NCBI RefSeq assembly: GCF_029087225.1
Contig: NZ_JARFJD010000009.1
Coordinates: 62,001-126,000, forward strand
Direction of reading: 5' to 3'
DNA from: Limnobacter olei
Lineage (GTDB): Bacteria; Pseudomonadota; Gammaproteobacteria; Burkholderiales; Burkholderiaceae_B
DNA: 64,000 bases
The position numbers and the translations under genes were made by a program. Shown here in pieces: positions 46,852 to 57,000 of the stretch (the stretch's first letter is position 1; each line of letters starts with the position of its first letter). Below the pieces are notes generated by a model. It searched no databases. It was not told where the DNA came from and saw only the letters and a list, made by a program, of their open reading frames with translations.

Positions 46852-47331
46852 ATGAAGTTGAGCGAAAACGCCTATCGTTTGATAGACAAAGAACTGACCA
46901 AATACCCGGCTGACCAAAAAATTTCGGCTGTCATGGCGGGCTTGCGCATTGCCCAGGTGGAACTTGGCTGGTTGCCTACCGATGCAATCGAGGCAGTTGC
47001 CGAATACCTGGAAATTCCGCCGATCGCGGCTTATGAAGTGGCCACGTTCTACAACATGTATGACACCAAGAAAGTGGGCAAGTCGAAGATTGTTGTGTGT
47101 ACGAACTTGCCATGTGCATTGTCCGGCGGTACCGACGCGGCTGAATACTTGAAGAAAAAACTGGGTATTGATTACAACGAGACCACCAAAGACGGCCTGT
47201 TCACTCTGAAAGAAGGTGAGTGCATGGGCGCTTGCGGCGACTCCCCAGTGATGTTGGTGAACAACCACCGCATGTGCAGTTTTATGAGCAACGAGAAAAT
47301 CGATGCGCTGGTAGAGGAGTTGAAGTCATGA
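46852..47331 (+). CDS. nuoE: NADH-quinone oxidoreductase subunit E
   Basis: A 159-residue thioredoxin-like subunit binding the 2Fe-2S cluster N1a. Ligands lie in [11 protein letters not shown] (about 84-94) and CMGACGDSP (about 125-133). It sits with NuoF at the NADH-oxidising tip. Its stop overlaps the nuoF start by four bases. Confidence 0.96.
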   Translation: MKLSENAYRLIDKELTKYPADQKISAVMAGLRIAQVELGWLPTDAIEAVAEYLEIPPIAAYEVATFYNMYDTKKVGKSKIVVCTNLPCALSGGTDAAEYLKKKLGIDYNETTKDGLFTLKEGECMGACGDSPVMLVNNHRMCSFMSNEKIDALVEELKS

Positions 47332-48623
47332 CTTGTTTGCACGGACGACACATTAACCCGGTAATTTTGGCTGGTCTCGATGGCAGCAACTGGGACCTGA
47401 AAGGTTACGAAGCACGTGGTGGTTACAAGGCGCTGCGCAAAATCCTGACAGAAGGAATTTCTCAAGAAGACGTCATTGCAGAAGTGAAGAAGTCTGCGTT
47501 GCGCGGTCGTGGAGGCGCAGGTTTTCCAACCGGCCTGAAATGGAGCTTCATGCCCCGCCAGTTTCCGGGTCAAAAGTATTTGGCCTGTAACTCGGATGAG
47601 GGCGAGCCTGGCACATTTAAAGACCGCGACATTTTGCGTTACAACCCGCACTCAGTCATCGAAGGCATGGCGATCGCCGCCTACGCCATGGGCATTTCCG
47701 TGGGTTACAACTACATTCACGGCGAGATCTGGGAAACCTACGAACGCTTTGAAGAAGCACTGGAACAGGCTCGCGCTGCAGGTTACCTGGGCGATAACAT
47801 CATGGGCTCGAAGTTTAGCTTCCAGCTGCATGCACACCAAGGTTATGGCGCTTATATTTGCGGTGAAGAAACCGCGCTGATTGAGTCTATCGAAGGTAAA
47901 AAGGGTCAGCCCCGTTTCAAGCCACCGTTTCCGGCTTCCTACGGCATTTACGGCAAGCCCACCACCATTAACAACACAGAAACATTCGCTGCGGTGCCAT
48001 TCATTATTCAGAACGGTGGCGACTGGTTTCTCGAGCTGGGTAAGCCTAACAATGGTGGTACGAAGATTTTCTCGATCTCTGGCGATGTTGAAAAGCCCGG
48101 CAACTACGAAATCCCTCTGGGAACACCCTTTGCAACCTTGCTTGAAATGGCTGGTGGCATGAAGGGTGGCCGCAAGATCAAGGCTGTGATTCCGGGTGGT
48201 TCATCCATGCCCGTGTTGCCCGGTGATGTGATGATGGCCACCGACATGGACTACGACTCCATCGCAAAAGCGGGCTCCATGTTGGGTTCAGGTGCGGTCA
48301 TTGTGATGGACGAAACACGCTGCATGGTGAAAAGCCTATTGCGCCTGTCGTACTTTTATTACGAAGAAAGCTGTGGCCAATGTACGCCTTGCCGTGAAGG
48401 CACGGGTTGGTTGTACCGAATCATCAACCGCATTGAACACGGAGAAGGTCGCCCTGAAGACCTGGACATGTTGAACTCGATTGCCGACAACATTCAGGGA
48501 CGCACCATTTGTGCGTTGGGCGATGCTGCTGCCATGCCAGTTCGTGCTTTCCTGAAACATTTCCATGAAGAATTTGAGCATCACATCACACACAAGTCGT
48601 GCATTGTGCCGGCTTACGTTTGA
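47328..48623 (+). CDS. nuoF: NADH-quinone oxidoreductase subunit F
   Basis: A 431-residue subunit with the NADH/FMN-binding Rossmann-like site ([18 protein letters not shown], about 60-77; [13 protein letters not shown]) and cluster N3 ligands in [12 protein letters not shown] (about 350). It oxidises NADH and passes electrons to FMN. ATG 47328 overlaps nuoE (ATGA) and gives [13 protein letters not shown]; a longer reading lies inside nuoE in another frame and is rejected. Confidence 0.97.
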   Translation: MTCLHGRHINPVILAGLDGSNWDLKGYEARGGYKALRKILTEGISQEDVIAEVKKSALRGRGGAGFPTGLKWSFMPRQFPGQKYLACNSDEGEPGTFKDRDILRYNPHSVIEGMAIAAYAMGISVGYNYIHGEIWETYERFEEALEQARAAGYLGDNIMGSKFSFQLHAHQGYGAYICGEETALIESIEGKKGQPRFKPPFPASYGIYGKPTTINNTETFAAVPFIIQNGGDWFLELGKPNNGGTKIFSISGDVEKPGNYEIPLGTPFATLLEMAGGMKGGRKIKAVIPGGSSMPVLPGDVMMATDMDYDSIAKAGSMLGSGAVIVMDETRCMVKSLLRLSYFYYEESCGQCTPCREGTGWLYRIINRIEHGEGRPEDLDMLNSIADNIQGRTICALGDAAAMPVRAFLKHFHEEFEHHITHKSCIVPAYV

Positions 48624-48643
48624 TTCCCTGCGGGTAGATACAA

Positions 48644-50920
48644 ATGGTTGAACTAGAGATTGATGGTGTAAAAGTTGAAGTGGCCGAGGGCAGCATGCTC
48701 ATGGACGCCGCTGAGAAGGCAGGCAGCTATGTGCCTCACTTTTGCTATCACAAAAAATTGTCGATTGCGGCCAACTGCCGCATGTGTCTGGTCGATGTAG
48801 AAAAAGCACCCAAGCCTTTGCCCGCTTGCGCTACACCTGTGTCGCCCGGCATGATTGTTCGCACCAAAAGCGAAAAAGCCGTGAACGCCCAAAAAAGCGT
48901 GATGGAATTTTTGCTGATTAATCACCCGCTTGATTGCCCGATTTGCGACCAAGGTGGCGAGTGTCAGTTGCAGGACATCGCAGTGGGTTACGGTGGCGTG
49001 TCTTCACGCTATCAGGAAGAAAAACGCGTTGTATTCTACAAAGACATCGGCCCGCTGGTTTCCGCGCAGGAAATGAGCCGTTGCATTCATTGCACACGTT
49101 GCGTGCGTTTTGGCCAGGAAGTGGCCGGCGTCATGGAACTGGGCATGGCCAATCGCGGTGAACATTCGGAAATTCTGAGCTTTGTGGGCAATTCTGTGGA
49201 TTCAGAGTTGTCAGGCAATATGATTGATCTGTGTCCCGTGGGCGCACTAACATCCAAGCCTTTCCGTTACAACGCCCGCACTTGGGAAATGGCGCGTCGC
49301 AAATCGATCTCGGCACATGACAGCCTGGGGTCGAATGTGGTGGTGCAGGTTAAGGCCGACAAGGTCATGCGCATTGTTCCGCAAGAAAATGACAGCGTGA
49401 ACGAGTGCTGGATTTCGGACCGTGACCGTTTTAGTTACGAAGGCTTGCTGGCAACTGATCGTTTGACTGAACCGATGATCAAGAAGAACGGTCAGTGGGT
49501 AACAACTGACTGGCAAACCGCTCTGAATGTGGCGTTTGAAGGTTTGAAGAAAGCCCGCCGTGAATCGACCGACCTGAACAGCATCGCCATGCTGGTTTCG
49601 CCAAACAGCACCTTTGAGGAAATGGCACTGGCCAAGGCCTTGATGGCAGGCCTTGGTTCAACAAGCATAGATGCAGGCTTGCGGCACAGTGCAAACCTGA
49701 ACCTGGCCGGTGCCAAGCCTTGGTTGGGTGCTTCAATTCAAGAGTTGGCGGATGCGGAATCGATCGTTGTTGTGGGTGCTGACCCACGCAATGATCAGCC
49801 TTTGCTGACTCAGCGAATTCGTCAAGCGGCAAAGCAGGGTGCCCGAGTGGTGTTGGTGAATGCCGGTGGATTGGATCCATTGATGCCCAAAGCTGTATGG
49901 CTCAAGGCTGCTCCTTCCAAGTGGGCTGACACTCTGGGTCACGATGCTGTGTCCAACGCATTGAGCGCACCTGAAGGCGGAAAGTTTGTACTGATTGGTC
50001 AACAGGTTTTGATGAGCCCATTTGCAGGCCAGGTACTGACCAAAGCAAATGAATTGGCCAAATCGACTGGCGCGACACTCGGGTTCCTGGGTGACGGTGC
50101 CAATTGGGTTGGATCCTTTATTGCTGGTGTTCAAGCCAGCGCCCACGGTGGCAAAAACGCCCAAACCATGTTGGATGGCAAAGCCAAAGCAGCCATTGTT
50201 TTTGGTGCTGAGCCAGACTTGGACAGCGTGCAGGGGCAGAAGATTGTGCGCGGTCTGATCGACGCGGAATTTGTGGTGCAAGCCAGTGCATTTGTGGGCA
50301 ATGCCAAGCAGTATGCGGATGTGTTGTTGCCCATTGCGCCCAGCACTGAAACCTCGGGTACTTTTATCAATATCGCAGGCACTGCTCAAACATTCAAAGC
50401 GGCAGTTCGACCATTGGGTGAAACTCGCCCAGGCTGGAAGGTATTGCGAGTGTTGGGCAATTTGCTGGGCCTGGAAGGTTTTGAGTTCAATAGTTCGGAA
50501 GAAGTATTGAAAGCATTCTTGCCAGCCAACCATGCTGCTGTGTTGAGCAACGCGATTCCCGAACAAGCTGTCGCCGGCGTGGCGCTCAATGGCCAACTCG
50601 AAATGGCAGCATTCGCGCCAATTTATGACACCGATGCACTGGTTCGCCGTGCCGACTCGCTGCGCAAAACCAAGGCTGCCAAACCAGCACTTGCACAAAT
50701 CAGTGCGCAAACAGCCGAGTCATTGGGTGTCAAGTCTGGTGACAAAATTCAATTGACAGACTCTGAGGGCGGCACGTTGCGTGCTGCGGTTCTAGTGAAT
50801 AAAACAATTGCTGACAACACAGTGTTGGTGCCCATGGGGCGTGCGGATTCGCAAAGCCTGCGCGCTGTGTTTGGTGGAGTTACGGTCGAGGCAGTGGTGG
50901 CCAGCGAGGTGCAGGCATGA
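48644..50920 (+). CDS. nuoG: NADH-quinone oxidoreductase subunit G
   Basis: A 758-residue iron-sulfur subunit. The N-terminal ferredoxin domain has [18 protein letters not shown] with a later ACATPV cysteine. Next come [25 protein letters not shown] and the [11 protein letters not shown] ligands, followed by a molybdopterin-oxidoreductase-like domain without molybdenum chemistry. It carries electrons from NuoF to NuoI. It overlaps nuoH by four bases. Confidence 0.96.
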   Translation: MVELEIDGVKVEVAEGSMLMDAAEKAGSYVPHFCYHKKLSIAANCRMCLVDVEKAPKPLPACATPVSPGMIVRTKSEKAVNAQKSVMEFLLINHPLDCPICDQGGECQLQDIAVGYGGVSSRYQEEKRVVFYKDIGPLVSAQEMSRCIHCTRCVRFGQEVAGVMELGMANRGEHSEILSFVGNSVDSELSGNMIDLCPVGALTSKPFRYNARTWEMARRKSISAHDSLGSNVVVQVKADKVMRIVPQENDSVNECWISDRDRFSYEGLLATDRLTEPMIKKNGQWVTTDWQTALNVAFEGLKKARRESTDLNSIAMLVSPNSTFEEMALAKALMAGLGSTSIDAGLRHSANLNLAGAKPWLGASIQELADAESIVVVGADPRNDQPLLTQRIRQAAKQGARVVLVNAGGLDPLMPKAVWLKAAPSKWADTLGHDAVSNALSAPEGGKFVLIGQQVLMSPFAGQVLTKANELAKSTGATLGFLGDGANWVGSFIAGVQASAHGGKNAQTMLDGKAKAAIVFGAEPDLDSVQGQKIVRGLIDAEFVVQASAFVGNAKQYADVLLPIAPSTETSGTFINIAGTAQTFKAAVRPLGETRPGWKVLRVLGNLLGLEGFEFNSSEEVLKAFLPANHAAVLSNAIPEQAVAGVALNGQLEMAAFAPIYDTDALVRRADSLRKTKAAKPALAQISAQTAESLGVKSGDKIQLTDSEGGTLRAAVLVNKTIADNTVLVPMGRADSQSLRAVFGGVTVEAVVASEVQA

Positions 50921-51984
50921 GTTCACCCATCGACATGATCACGACCTTTGGTTCTGATTTACTCGGGCCAGCCTGGGTGCCTGTTTGGACTCTGATCAAG
51001 ATTTTGACAATCACCTTGCCGTTGCTGGGTTGCGTCGCTTATCTAACCTATTGGGAACGCAAAATGATTGGTCGCATGCACATCCGCATGGGCCCAAGTT
51101 ATGTGGGCCCAATGGGTTTGCTCCAGCCTATCGCGGATGCGGTCAAGATGATGTTCAAGGAAATCATCGTGCCGATGAATGCCAACAAAGGCTTGTTCAT
51201 CATTGCGCCGATCATGACTATCATGCCAGCCTTGGCGGCGTGGGCGGTGATTCCTTTCGGACCTGAAACCGTTCTCGCCAATGTGAATGCTGGTTTGCTT
51301 TATCTCATGGCGATTACATCGCTTGAGGTGTATGGCGTGATCATCGCCGGTTGGGCATCCAATTCCAAGTACGCCTTCTTGGCTGCCATGCGCGCTTCTG
51401 CTCAAATGGTGTCGTATGAATTGGCGATTGGTTTTGTGCTGGTCACTGTATTGCTGGTGGCGGGCAGCCTGAACATGACTGACATCGTGATGACTCAAAC
51501 CACAGGCCAGTTCGCTGATATGGGTTTGAACTTCCTGTCCTGGAACTGGTTGCCGTTGTTGCCATTGTTGGTGATCTACATGATTTCTGCGGTGGCTGAA
51601 ACCAACCGCCACCCCTTTGACGTGGTTGAAGGAGAATCGGAAATCGTGGCGGGTCACATGGTGGAATATTCCGGCATGACCTTTGCCATTTTCTTCCTGG
51701 CCGAATACGCCAACATGATTTTGCTCTCCTGTTTGGCTGCGATCATGTTCTTCGGTGGTTGGGACGCGCCAGTTGCATTCCTCAGTTTTATACCAGGCTG
51801 GATCTGGCTGGGTATTAAAACCTTCTTGCTGGTGTCGATGTTCATCTGGTTCCGTGCATCATTCCCGCGTTACCGCTATGACCAGATCATGCGTTTGGGC
51901 TGGAAGGTTTTCATTCCATTGACACTGGTTTGGCTGGTGGTGGTGGCTGCCTGGATGCAGACTCCCTGGAACATCTGGAATTAA
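50917..51984 (+). CDS. nuoH: NADH-quinone oxidoreductase subunit H
   Basis: A 355-residue membrane subunit with about eight helices. Conserved segments are [20 protein letters not shown] (about 45-64), which lines the quinone channel, and [20 protein letters not shown] (about 227), with the acidic residues of the E-channel. It joins the peripheral and membrane arms. Confidence 0.97.
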   Translation: MSSPIDMITTFGSDLLGPAWVPVWTLIKILTITLPLLGCVAYLTYWERKMIGRMHIRMGPSYVGPMGLLQPIADAVKMMFKEIIVPMNANKGLFIIAPIMTIMPALAAWAVIPFGPETVLANVNAGLLYLMAITSLEVYGVIIAGWASNSKYAFLAAMRASAQMVSYELAIGFVLVTVLLVAGSLNMTDIVMTQTTGQFADMGLNFLSWNWLPLLPLLVIYMISAVAETNRHPFDVVEGESEIVAGHMVEYSGMTFAIFFLAEYANMILLSCLAAIMFFGGWDAPVAFLSFIPGWIWLGIKTFLLVSMFIWFRASFPRYRYDQIMRLGWKVFIPLTLVWLVVVAAWMQTPWNIWN

Positions 51985-51997
51985 TTGAGAGCGAACC

Positions 51998-52489
51998 ATG
52001 TTTCAAGTTGTTAAAGAATTTTTGAACAGTCTGTTGCTGCGCGAGATGCTGAAAGGCATGGCGCTCACCATGGGTTATATGTTCACTCAACCCATCACGG
52101 TGCTTTATCCGATGGAGAAAACACCGATGTCGCCCCGTTTTCGTGGATTGCACGCTTTGCGTCGCTATGAAAATGGCGAAGAGCGCTGCATTGCATGCAA
52201 ATTGTGTGAGGCAGTATGCCCGGCCATGGCGATCACGATTGAGTCGGAACAGCGCGAGGATGGCACACGCCGGACCAGCCGCTACGACATTGATCTGACC
52301 AAGTGTATTTTTTGCGGTTTCTGTGAAGAATCGTGCCCGGTGGATTCCATTGTTGAAACCCACATTCACGAATATCACGGTGAAAAGCGTGGTGATTTGT
52401 ATTTCACCAAGGAAATGCTGCTAGCAGTGGGCGATCGTTACGAGGCTGAAATTGCAGCCAACCGCGAAGCCGATGCGGCCTACCGTTAA
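51998..52489 (+). CDS. nuoI: NADH-quinone oxidoreductase subunit I
   Basis: A 163-residue ferredoxin-type subunit with two 4Fe-4S motifs: [12 protein letters not shown] (about 66-77) and [15 protein letters not shown] (about 105-119), holding clusters N6a and N6b. It passes electrons to NuoB. The N-terminal amphipathic region lies against the membrane. Confidence 0.97.
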   Translation: MFQVVKEFLNSLLLREMLKGMALTMGYMFTQPITVLYPMEKTPMSPRFRGLHALRRYENGEERCIACKLCEAVCPAMAITIESEQREDGTRRTSRYDIDLTKCIFCGFCEESCPVDSIVETHIHEYHGEKRGDLYFTKEMLLAVGDRYEAEIAANREADAAYR

Positions 52490-52519
52490 ACCGATACAAA
52501 ACTTAGAAGACTTAATGCA

Positions 52520-53152
52520 ATGGATGCAATAACCGGTTTCTTTTATGTGTTCGCCGCCATTCTGGTGTTTGCAGCGGTGCGCGTAATCACAGCCAGCAAC
52601 GCCGTACATGCGGCTTTGTACCTCGTGCTTTCTTTCTTTTCAGCATCGGCATTGTGGATGCTGCTGGAGGCAGAATTCCTCGCCATTTCACTGGTGCTGG
52701 TCTACGTGGGCGCCGTGATGGTGTTGTTCCTGTTCGTCGTGATGATGGTGGATGTGAACATGGACAAGGTACGTGCTGGCTTCTGGAAAAACCTGCCAGT
52801 GGCTGCCATCGTCGGCTCACTGATCGCTTTCCAAATGTCAGTCGTATTGCTGCGTGGCTTTTGGGATCCCAATCTGGAAACGCCAGAACAGGCTGCCAAC
52901 AACACTCAAGCCTTGGGTAAGTTGCTGTACACCGAGTATTTGTATCCGTTTGAAGTGGCTGCCTTGATTTTGTTGGTGGCAATGGTTGCGGCGATCGCGC
53001 TGACCTTGCGTAAGCGCAAGGACACGAAAGGCCAGGTGCCTTCAGACCAGGTTCGCGTGAAGTCAACTGACCGCGTGAAGCTGGTGAGCATGCCTGCTGA
53101 TCTTGACCGCAAACAAACCAAAAGCGACACCACTGACGGTCGCCAAGCCTAA
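52520..53152 (+). CDS. nuoJ: NADH-quinone oxidoreductase subunit J
   Basis: A 210-residue membrane subunit with five helices (the third contains VLVYVGAVMVLFLFVVMMVDV, the conserved pi-bulge helix). A hydrophilic tail follows (about 165-210). The tail is longer than in E. coli NuoJ (184 residues) and is not obviously conserved. It lies in the proton path between NuoH and NuoK. Confidence 0.95.
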   Translation: MDAITGFFYVFAAILVFAAVRVITASNAVHAALYLVLSFFSASALWMLLEAEFLAISLVLVYVGAVMVLFLFVVMMVDVNMDKVRAGFWKNLPVAAIVGSLIAFQMSVVLLRGFWDPNLETPEQAANNTQALGKLLYTEYLYPFEVAALILLVAMVAAIALTLRKRKDTKGQVPSDQVRVKSTDRVKLVSMPADLDRKQTKSDTTDGRQA

Positions 53153-53168
53153 CCGGGAATAGACAACA

Positions 53169-53474
53169 ATGATTTCACTTTCTCATTACCTCGTGCTGGG
53201 CGCTATTTTGTTCTCGATCAGCGTGATTGGCATTTTCCTGAACCGCAAAAACCTGATCGTGATTCTGATGGCCATTGAACTGATGCTTCTGGCCGTGAAC
53301 ATGAACTTCGTTGCGTTTTCTCACTTCTTGGGCGATTTGTCCGGGCAGTTGTTCGTTTTCTTTATTCTCACAGTGGCCGCTGCCGAGTCCGCAATTGGTT
53401 TGGCAATTCTGGTGGTCCTTTTCCGCAACATGAATTCAATCAACGTCGAAGATCTCGACCAGCTAAAGGGGTAA
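53169..53474 (+). CDS. nuoK: NADH-quinone oxidoreductase subunit K
   Basis: A 101-residue membrane subunit with three helices. The membrane glutamates used in proton transfer are visible in [11 protein letters not shown] (about 36) and [11 protein letters not shown] (about 72). It ends in the typical DLDQLKG. It starts 16 bases after nuoJ and ends six bases before nuoL. Confidence 0.97.
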   Translation: MISLSHYLVLGAILFSISVIGIFLNRKNLIVILMAIELMLLAVNMNFVAFSHFLGDLSGQLFVFFILTVAAAESAIGLAILVVLFRNMNSINVEDLDQLKG

Positions 53475-53480
53475 GCGCGA

Positions 53481-55466
53481 ATGAATCCCTTGTATTTGAT
53501 CGTTCCGTTCGCTCCGCTGGTCGGCGCCATTCTTGCTGGTTTCTTCGGCAAGCAAATTGGCCGTGCTGGTGCGCACACAGCAACCATTGCTGGCGTTGCC
53601 ATTTCCCTGATTGCGTCCATTCTGGTGTTCATGGACGTGATGGAGGGCAATACCTTCAACGGTACCCTCTATGAATGGGCTGTTGTGGGCACTTTGGTGT
53701 TTGAAGTCGGTTTCCTGATTGATACCCTGACAGCCACGATGATGTTGGTGGTGACCAGTGTGTCACTCATGGTGCATATCTATACGATTGGCTACATGGA
53801 AGAAGACGAAGGTTATCAGCGCTTCTTCTCGTACATTTCGCTGTTCACCTTCTCCATGTTGATGCTTGTGATGAGCAACAACTTCCTGCAGCTGTTCTTC
53901 GGCTGGGAAGCAGTGGGTCTTGTTTCATACCTGCTGATTGGTTTTTGGTACACCAAGCCAACAGCCATTTACGCCAACTTGAAAGCGTTTCTTGTAAACA
54001 GGGTGGGTGACTTCGGTTTTATTCTCGGGATTGGCTTGATTATGGCTTCCGCGGGTTCCATGAACTACGCCGAAGTGTTTGCGCAAGCTGATAATCTTGC
54101 TGTCCAAACCATGCCTGGGACGGATTGGCCTTTACTGGCCGTAGCCTGTATCTGCCTGTTCATCGGTGCCATGGGCAAGTCAGCCCAATTCCCGCTGCAT
54201 GTGTGGCTGCCCGATTCAATGGAAGGCCCCACACCGATCTCCGCCTTGATTCACGCAGCAACCATGGTGACCGCAGGTATTTTCATGGTTAGCCGGATGT
54301 CACCGTTATTTGAACTCAGCGACATCGCCTTGAACTTTGTGTTGGTGATAGGTTCAATCACAGCGCTGTTCATGGGCTTTCTGGGCATTATTCAAAACGA
54401 CATCAAACGAGTGGTTGCGTATTCAACGCTATCGCAGTTGGGTTATATGACAGTGGCCCTGGGTGTGTCCGCTTACCCCGTCGCCATTTTCCATCTAATG
54501 ACGCACGCTTTCTTCAAGGCCTTGTTGTTCCTGGGCGCGGGTTCCGTGATTATCGGCATGCACCACGATCAGGACATTCGCCACATGGGCGGGCTTTGGA
54601 AGTACATGCCAATTACATGGCTCACTTCCTTGTTGGGGTCGCTTGCTTTGATTGGTACGCCGTTCTTCTCAGGTTTTTACTCGAAAGACAGCATCATCGA
54701 GGCAGTGCACTTCAGCACCCTGCCAGCGGCCGACTTTGCTTATTTCGCTGTGGTGGCTGGTGTGTTCATCACTGCGTTCTACAGCTTCCGCATGTATTTC
54801 CTGGTGTTCCATGGCAAAGAGCGTTTCCATGACGTTCAGCACCATGACGACCACGGTGATGATGATCATCATGCCCATCACGGACCAGTACAGCCGCACG
54901 AATCACGCTGGGTGGTTACCTTGCCCTTGATCTTGCTGGCAATTCCCTCGGTCATCATTGGTTATATTGCGGTTGAGCCCATGTTGCATGGCACCTTTTT
55001 TGAGGGTGTGATCACGATTAGTCCAGAACACGGTGCAATGGCAGGCCTCAGCAGTATTTTCCATGGTGCCGCGGCCATGGGTGTTCATTCTTTGCAAACG
55101 GCGCCATTCTGGCTCGCCTTGGGCGGTGTGGTTGCCGCAGCAGTTTGCTACCTGTGGGTACCAGCGATTCCGGCAGCGTTCATGAAGGCTTTGAAGCCAG
55201 TGCACACTTTGCTGGACAACAAGTACTACATGGACAAGTTCAACGAAGTGGTGTTTGCCGGTGGGGCTCGTGGCCTGGGCGAGGCGCTTTGGAAGTTTGG
55301 TGACCGTATGTTGATCGATGGTTTATTGGTCAATGGCAGTGCCAAACTGGTGGGTTTGATCTCGGGTGTGGTTCGATTCGCGCAAAGTGGTTTTATTTAC
55401 CACTATGCGTTCGCGATGATTCTTGGCGTGTTGGCAATGATCATCTCTTTCATCACACTCAAATAA
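53481..55466 (+). CDS. nuoL: NADH-quinone oxidoreductase subunit L
   Basis: A 661-residue antiporter-like proton-pumping subunit with about 16 helices, including the long lateral helix near the C-terminus. Conserved pieces are FFGWEAVGLVSYLLIGFWY (about 136) and KSAQFPLHVWLPDSMEGPTPISALIHAATMV (about 233). A His/Asp-rich loop at about 455-472 (HHDDHGDDDHHAHHG) stands between helices and is longer than I would expect. Confidence 0.96.
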   Translation: MNPLYLIVPFAPLVGAILAGFFGKQIGRAGAHTATIAGVAISLIASILVFMDVMEGNTFNGTLYEWAVVGTLVFEVGFLIDTLTATMMLVVTSVSLMVHIYTIGYMEEDEGYQRFFSYISLFTFSMLMLVMSNNFLQLFFGWEAVGLVSYLLIGFWYTKPTAIYANLKAFLVNRVGDFGFILGIGLIMASAGSMNYAEVFAQADNLAVQTMPGTDWPLLAVACICLFIGAMGKSAQFPLHVWLPDSMEGPTPISALIHAATMVTAGIFMVSRMSPLFELSDIALNFVLVIGSITALFMGFLGIIQNDIKRVVAYSTLSQLGYMTVALGVSAYPVAIFHLMTHAFFKALLFLGAGSVIIGMHHDQDIRHMGGLWKYMPITWLTSLLGSLALIGTPFFSGFYSKDSIIEAVHFSTLPAADFAYFAVVAGVFITAFYSFRMYFLVFHGKERFHDVQHHDDHGDDDHHAHHGPVQPHESRWVVTLPLILLAIPSVIIGYIAVEPMLHGTFFEGVITISPEHGAMAGLSSIFHGAAAMGVHSLQTAPFWLALGGVVAAAVCYLWVPAIPAAFMKALKPVHTLLDNKYYMDKFNEVVFAGGARGLGEALWKFGDRMLIDGLLVNGSAKLVGLISGVVRFAQSGFIYHYAFAMILGVLAMIISFITLK

Positions 55467-55505
55467 CAAAGGCGGAACCTCGGTTCTTACGATTGGAAAA
55501 TATCA

Positions 55506-56987
55506 ATGTCTAACAATATTCCTTATCTGAGTTTGGCGATTTGGCTGCCAATTGCCTTTGGTGTTTTGATCATGGCCTTGGGCAATGACAAAAACGCGGG
55601 TGCCGTGCGGGGTGCCTCCCTGATTGCAGCGCTAATTAGTTTTCTGGTTACCTTGCCTTTGTACTTCGGTTTTGACACCAGCACCGCCCAATTGCAGTTT
55701 GTCGAGAACTTGCCCTGGATTGAAGCCTTCGGCGCTTCGTATGGTCTGGGCGTTGACGGTTTGTCGGTGTGGTTTGTCATCTTGACAGCACTCATCACCA
55801 TCTTTGTGGTGGTGGCAGCTTGGGAAGTAATCACCGAGAAAGTTGCGCAGTACATGGCCGCTTTCCTGATTTTGTCGGGCTTGATGGTGGGTGTTTTTGC
55901 TGCCACCGATGGTTTGCTGTTTTATGTATTCTTTGAAGCAACGCTGATCCCGATGTACATCATCGTGGGTGTGTGGGGTGGTCCTAACCGAATTTATGCG
56001 GCCTTCAAGTTTTTCTTGTACACCCTGCTGGGTTCTTTGCTCACCTTGGTTGCGATTATTTATCTGCAATTCCAGTCAGGCACGTTCGAAATTGCGGCAT
56101 GGCATAAATTGCCCTTGGGCATGACGGAGCAAATACTGATTTTCCTGGCTTTCCTCATGGCGTTTGCCGTGAAGGTACCTATGTGGCCAGTTCACACTTG
56201 GTTGCCAGATGCGCACGTTGAAGCTCCCACGGGTGGTTCCGTGGTACTGGCTGCAATCATGTTGAAGCTGGGGGCTTACGGCTTCCTGCGTTTCAGTATG
56301 CCGATTGCTCCCGATGCAAGCCATGAACTGTCCGGCTTCATGATTACATTGTCGCTGATCGCCGTGGTGTATATCGGTGTGGTTGCCTTGGTTCAGAAAG
56401 ACATGAAAAAGCTGGTGGCTTATTCATCCATCGCACACATGGGCTTTGTCACCTTGGGTTTCTTCATGTTTCAGGACCTGGCAGTGCAGGGCGCCATCAT
56501 CCAGATGATTTCTCACGGTTTTGTTTCGGGCGCCATGTTCCTGTGTATCGGTGTACTTTACGACCGCGTTCACAGCCGTGAAATTTCTGCATATGGTGGC
56601 GTTGTAAACACCATGCCCAAATTTGCAGCGTTTTTCCTTTTGTTTGCCATGGCCAACTCGGGTCTCCCCGCCACCAGTGGTTTTGTGGGCGAATTCATGG
56701 TGATTTTAGGCGCGGTGAAATACAACTTCTGGATCGGTTTACTGGCTGCGACCACCCTTATTTTTGGTGCGGCTTATTCGTTGTGGATGTACAAGCGCGT
56801 GGTGTTTGGTGAGGTAGCCAACGACAACGTGAAAGAATTGACCGATGTGAACACCCGCGAATTCTTGATGCTGGGCGCATTGGCAATTCTGGTCATGGCC
56901 ATGGGCCTGTACCCCAAACCTTTTACTGATGTGTTGCAGGTGTCTGTTGATGCTCTGTTGCAACATGTGGCTCAGTCCAAGCTTTAA
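55506..56987 (+). CDS. nuoM: NADH-quinone oxidoreductase subunit M
   Basis: A 493-residue antiporter-like subunit with about 14 helices. Conserved features are YVFFEATLIPMYIIVGVWGG (about 139), with the membrane glutamate, and KVPMWPVHTWLPDAHVEAPTGGSV (about 223), with the pumping lysine. It starts 39 bases after nuoL. Confidence 0.96.
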   Translation: MSNNIPYLSLAIWLPIAFGVLIMALGNDKNAGAVRGASLIAALISFLVTLPLYFGFDTSTAQLQFVENLPWIEAFGASYGLGVDGLSVWFVILTALITIFVVVAAWEVITEKVAQYMAAFLILSGLMVGVFAATDGLLFYVFFEATLIPMYIIVGVWGGPNRIYAAFKFFLYTLLGSLLTLVAIIYLQFQSGTFEIAAWHKLPLGMTEQILIFLAFLMAFAVKVPMWPVHTWLPDAHVEAPTGGSVVLAAIMLKLGAYGFLRFSMPIAPDASHELSGFMITLSLIAVVYIGVVALVQKDMKKLVAYSSIAHMGFVTLGFFMFQDLAVQGAIIQMISHGFVSGAMFLCIGVLYDRVHSREISAYGGVVNTMPKFAAFFLLFAMANSGLPATSGFVGEFMVILGAVKYNFWIGLLAATTLIFGAAYSLWMYKRVVFGEVANDNVKELTDVNTREFLMLGALAILVMAMGLYPKPFTDVLQVSVDALLQHVAQSKL

Positions 56988-57000
56988 TTGAGGAATGTTC

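Noticed and set aside
46288-47268. 326-codon open frame on the minus strand
   Set aside because: It spans the nuoD-nuoE junction in antisense and encodes a Phe/His/Gln-rich shadow sequence.
49733-50710. 325-codon open frame on the minus strand
   Set aside because: It is antisense to nuoG without any domain or start signal.
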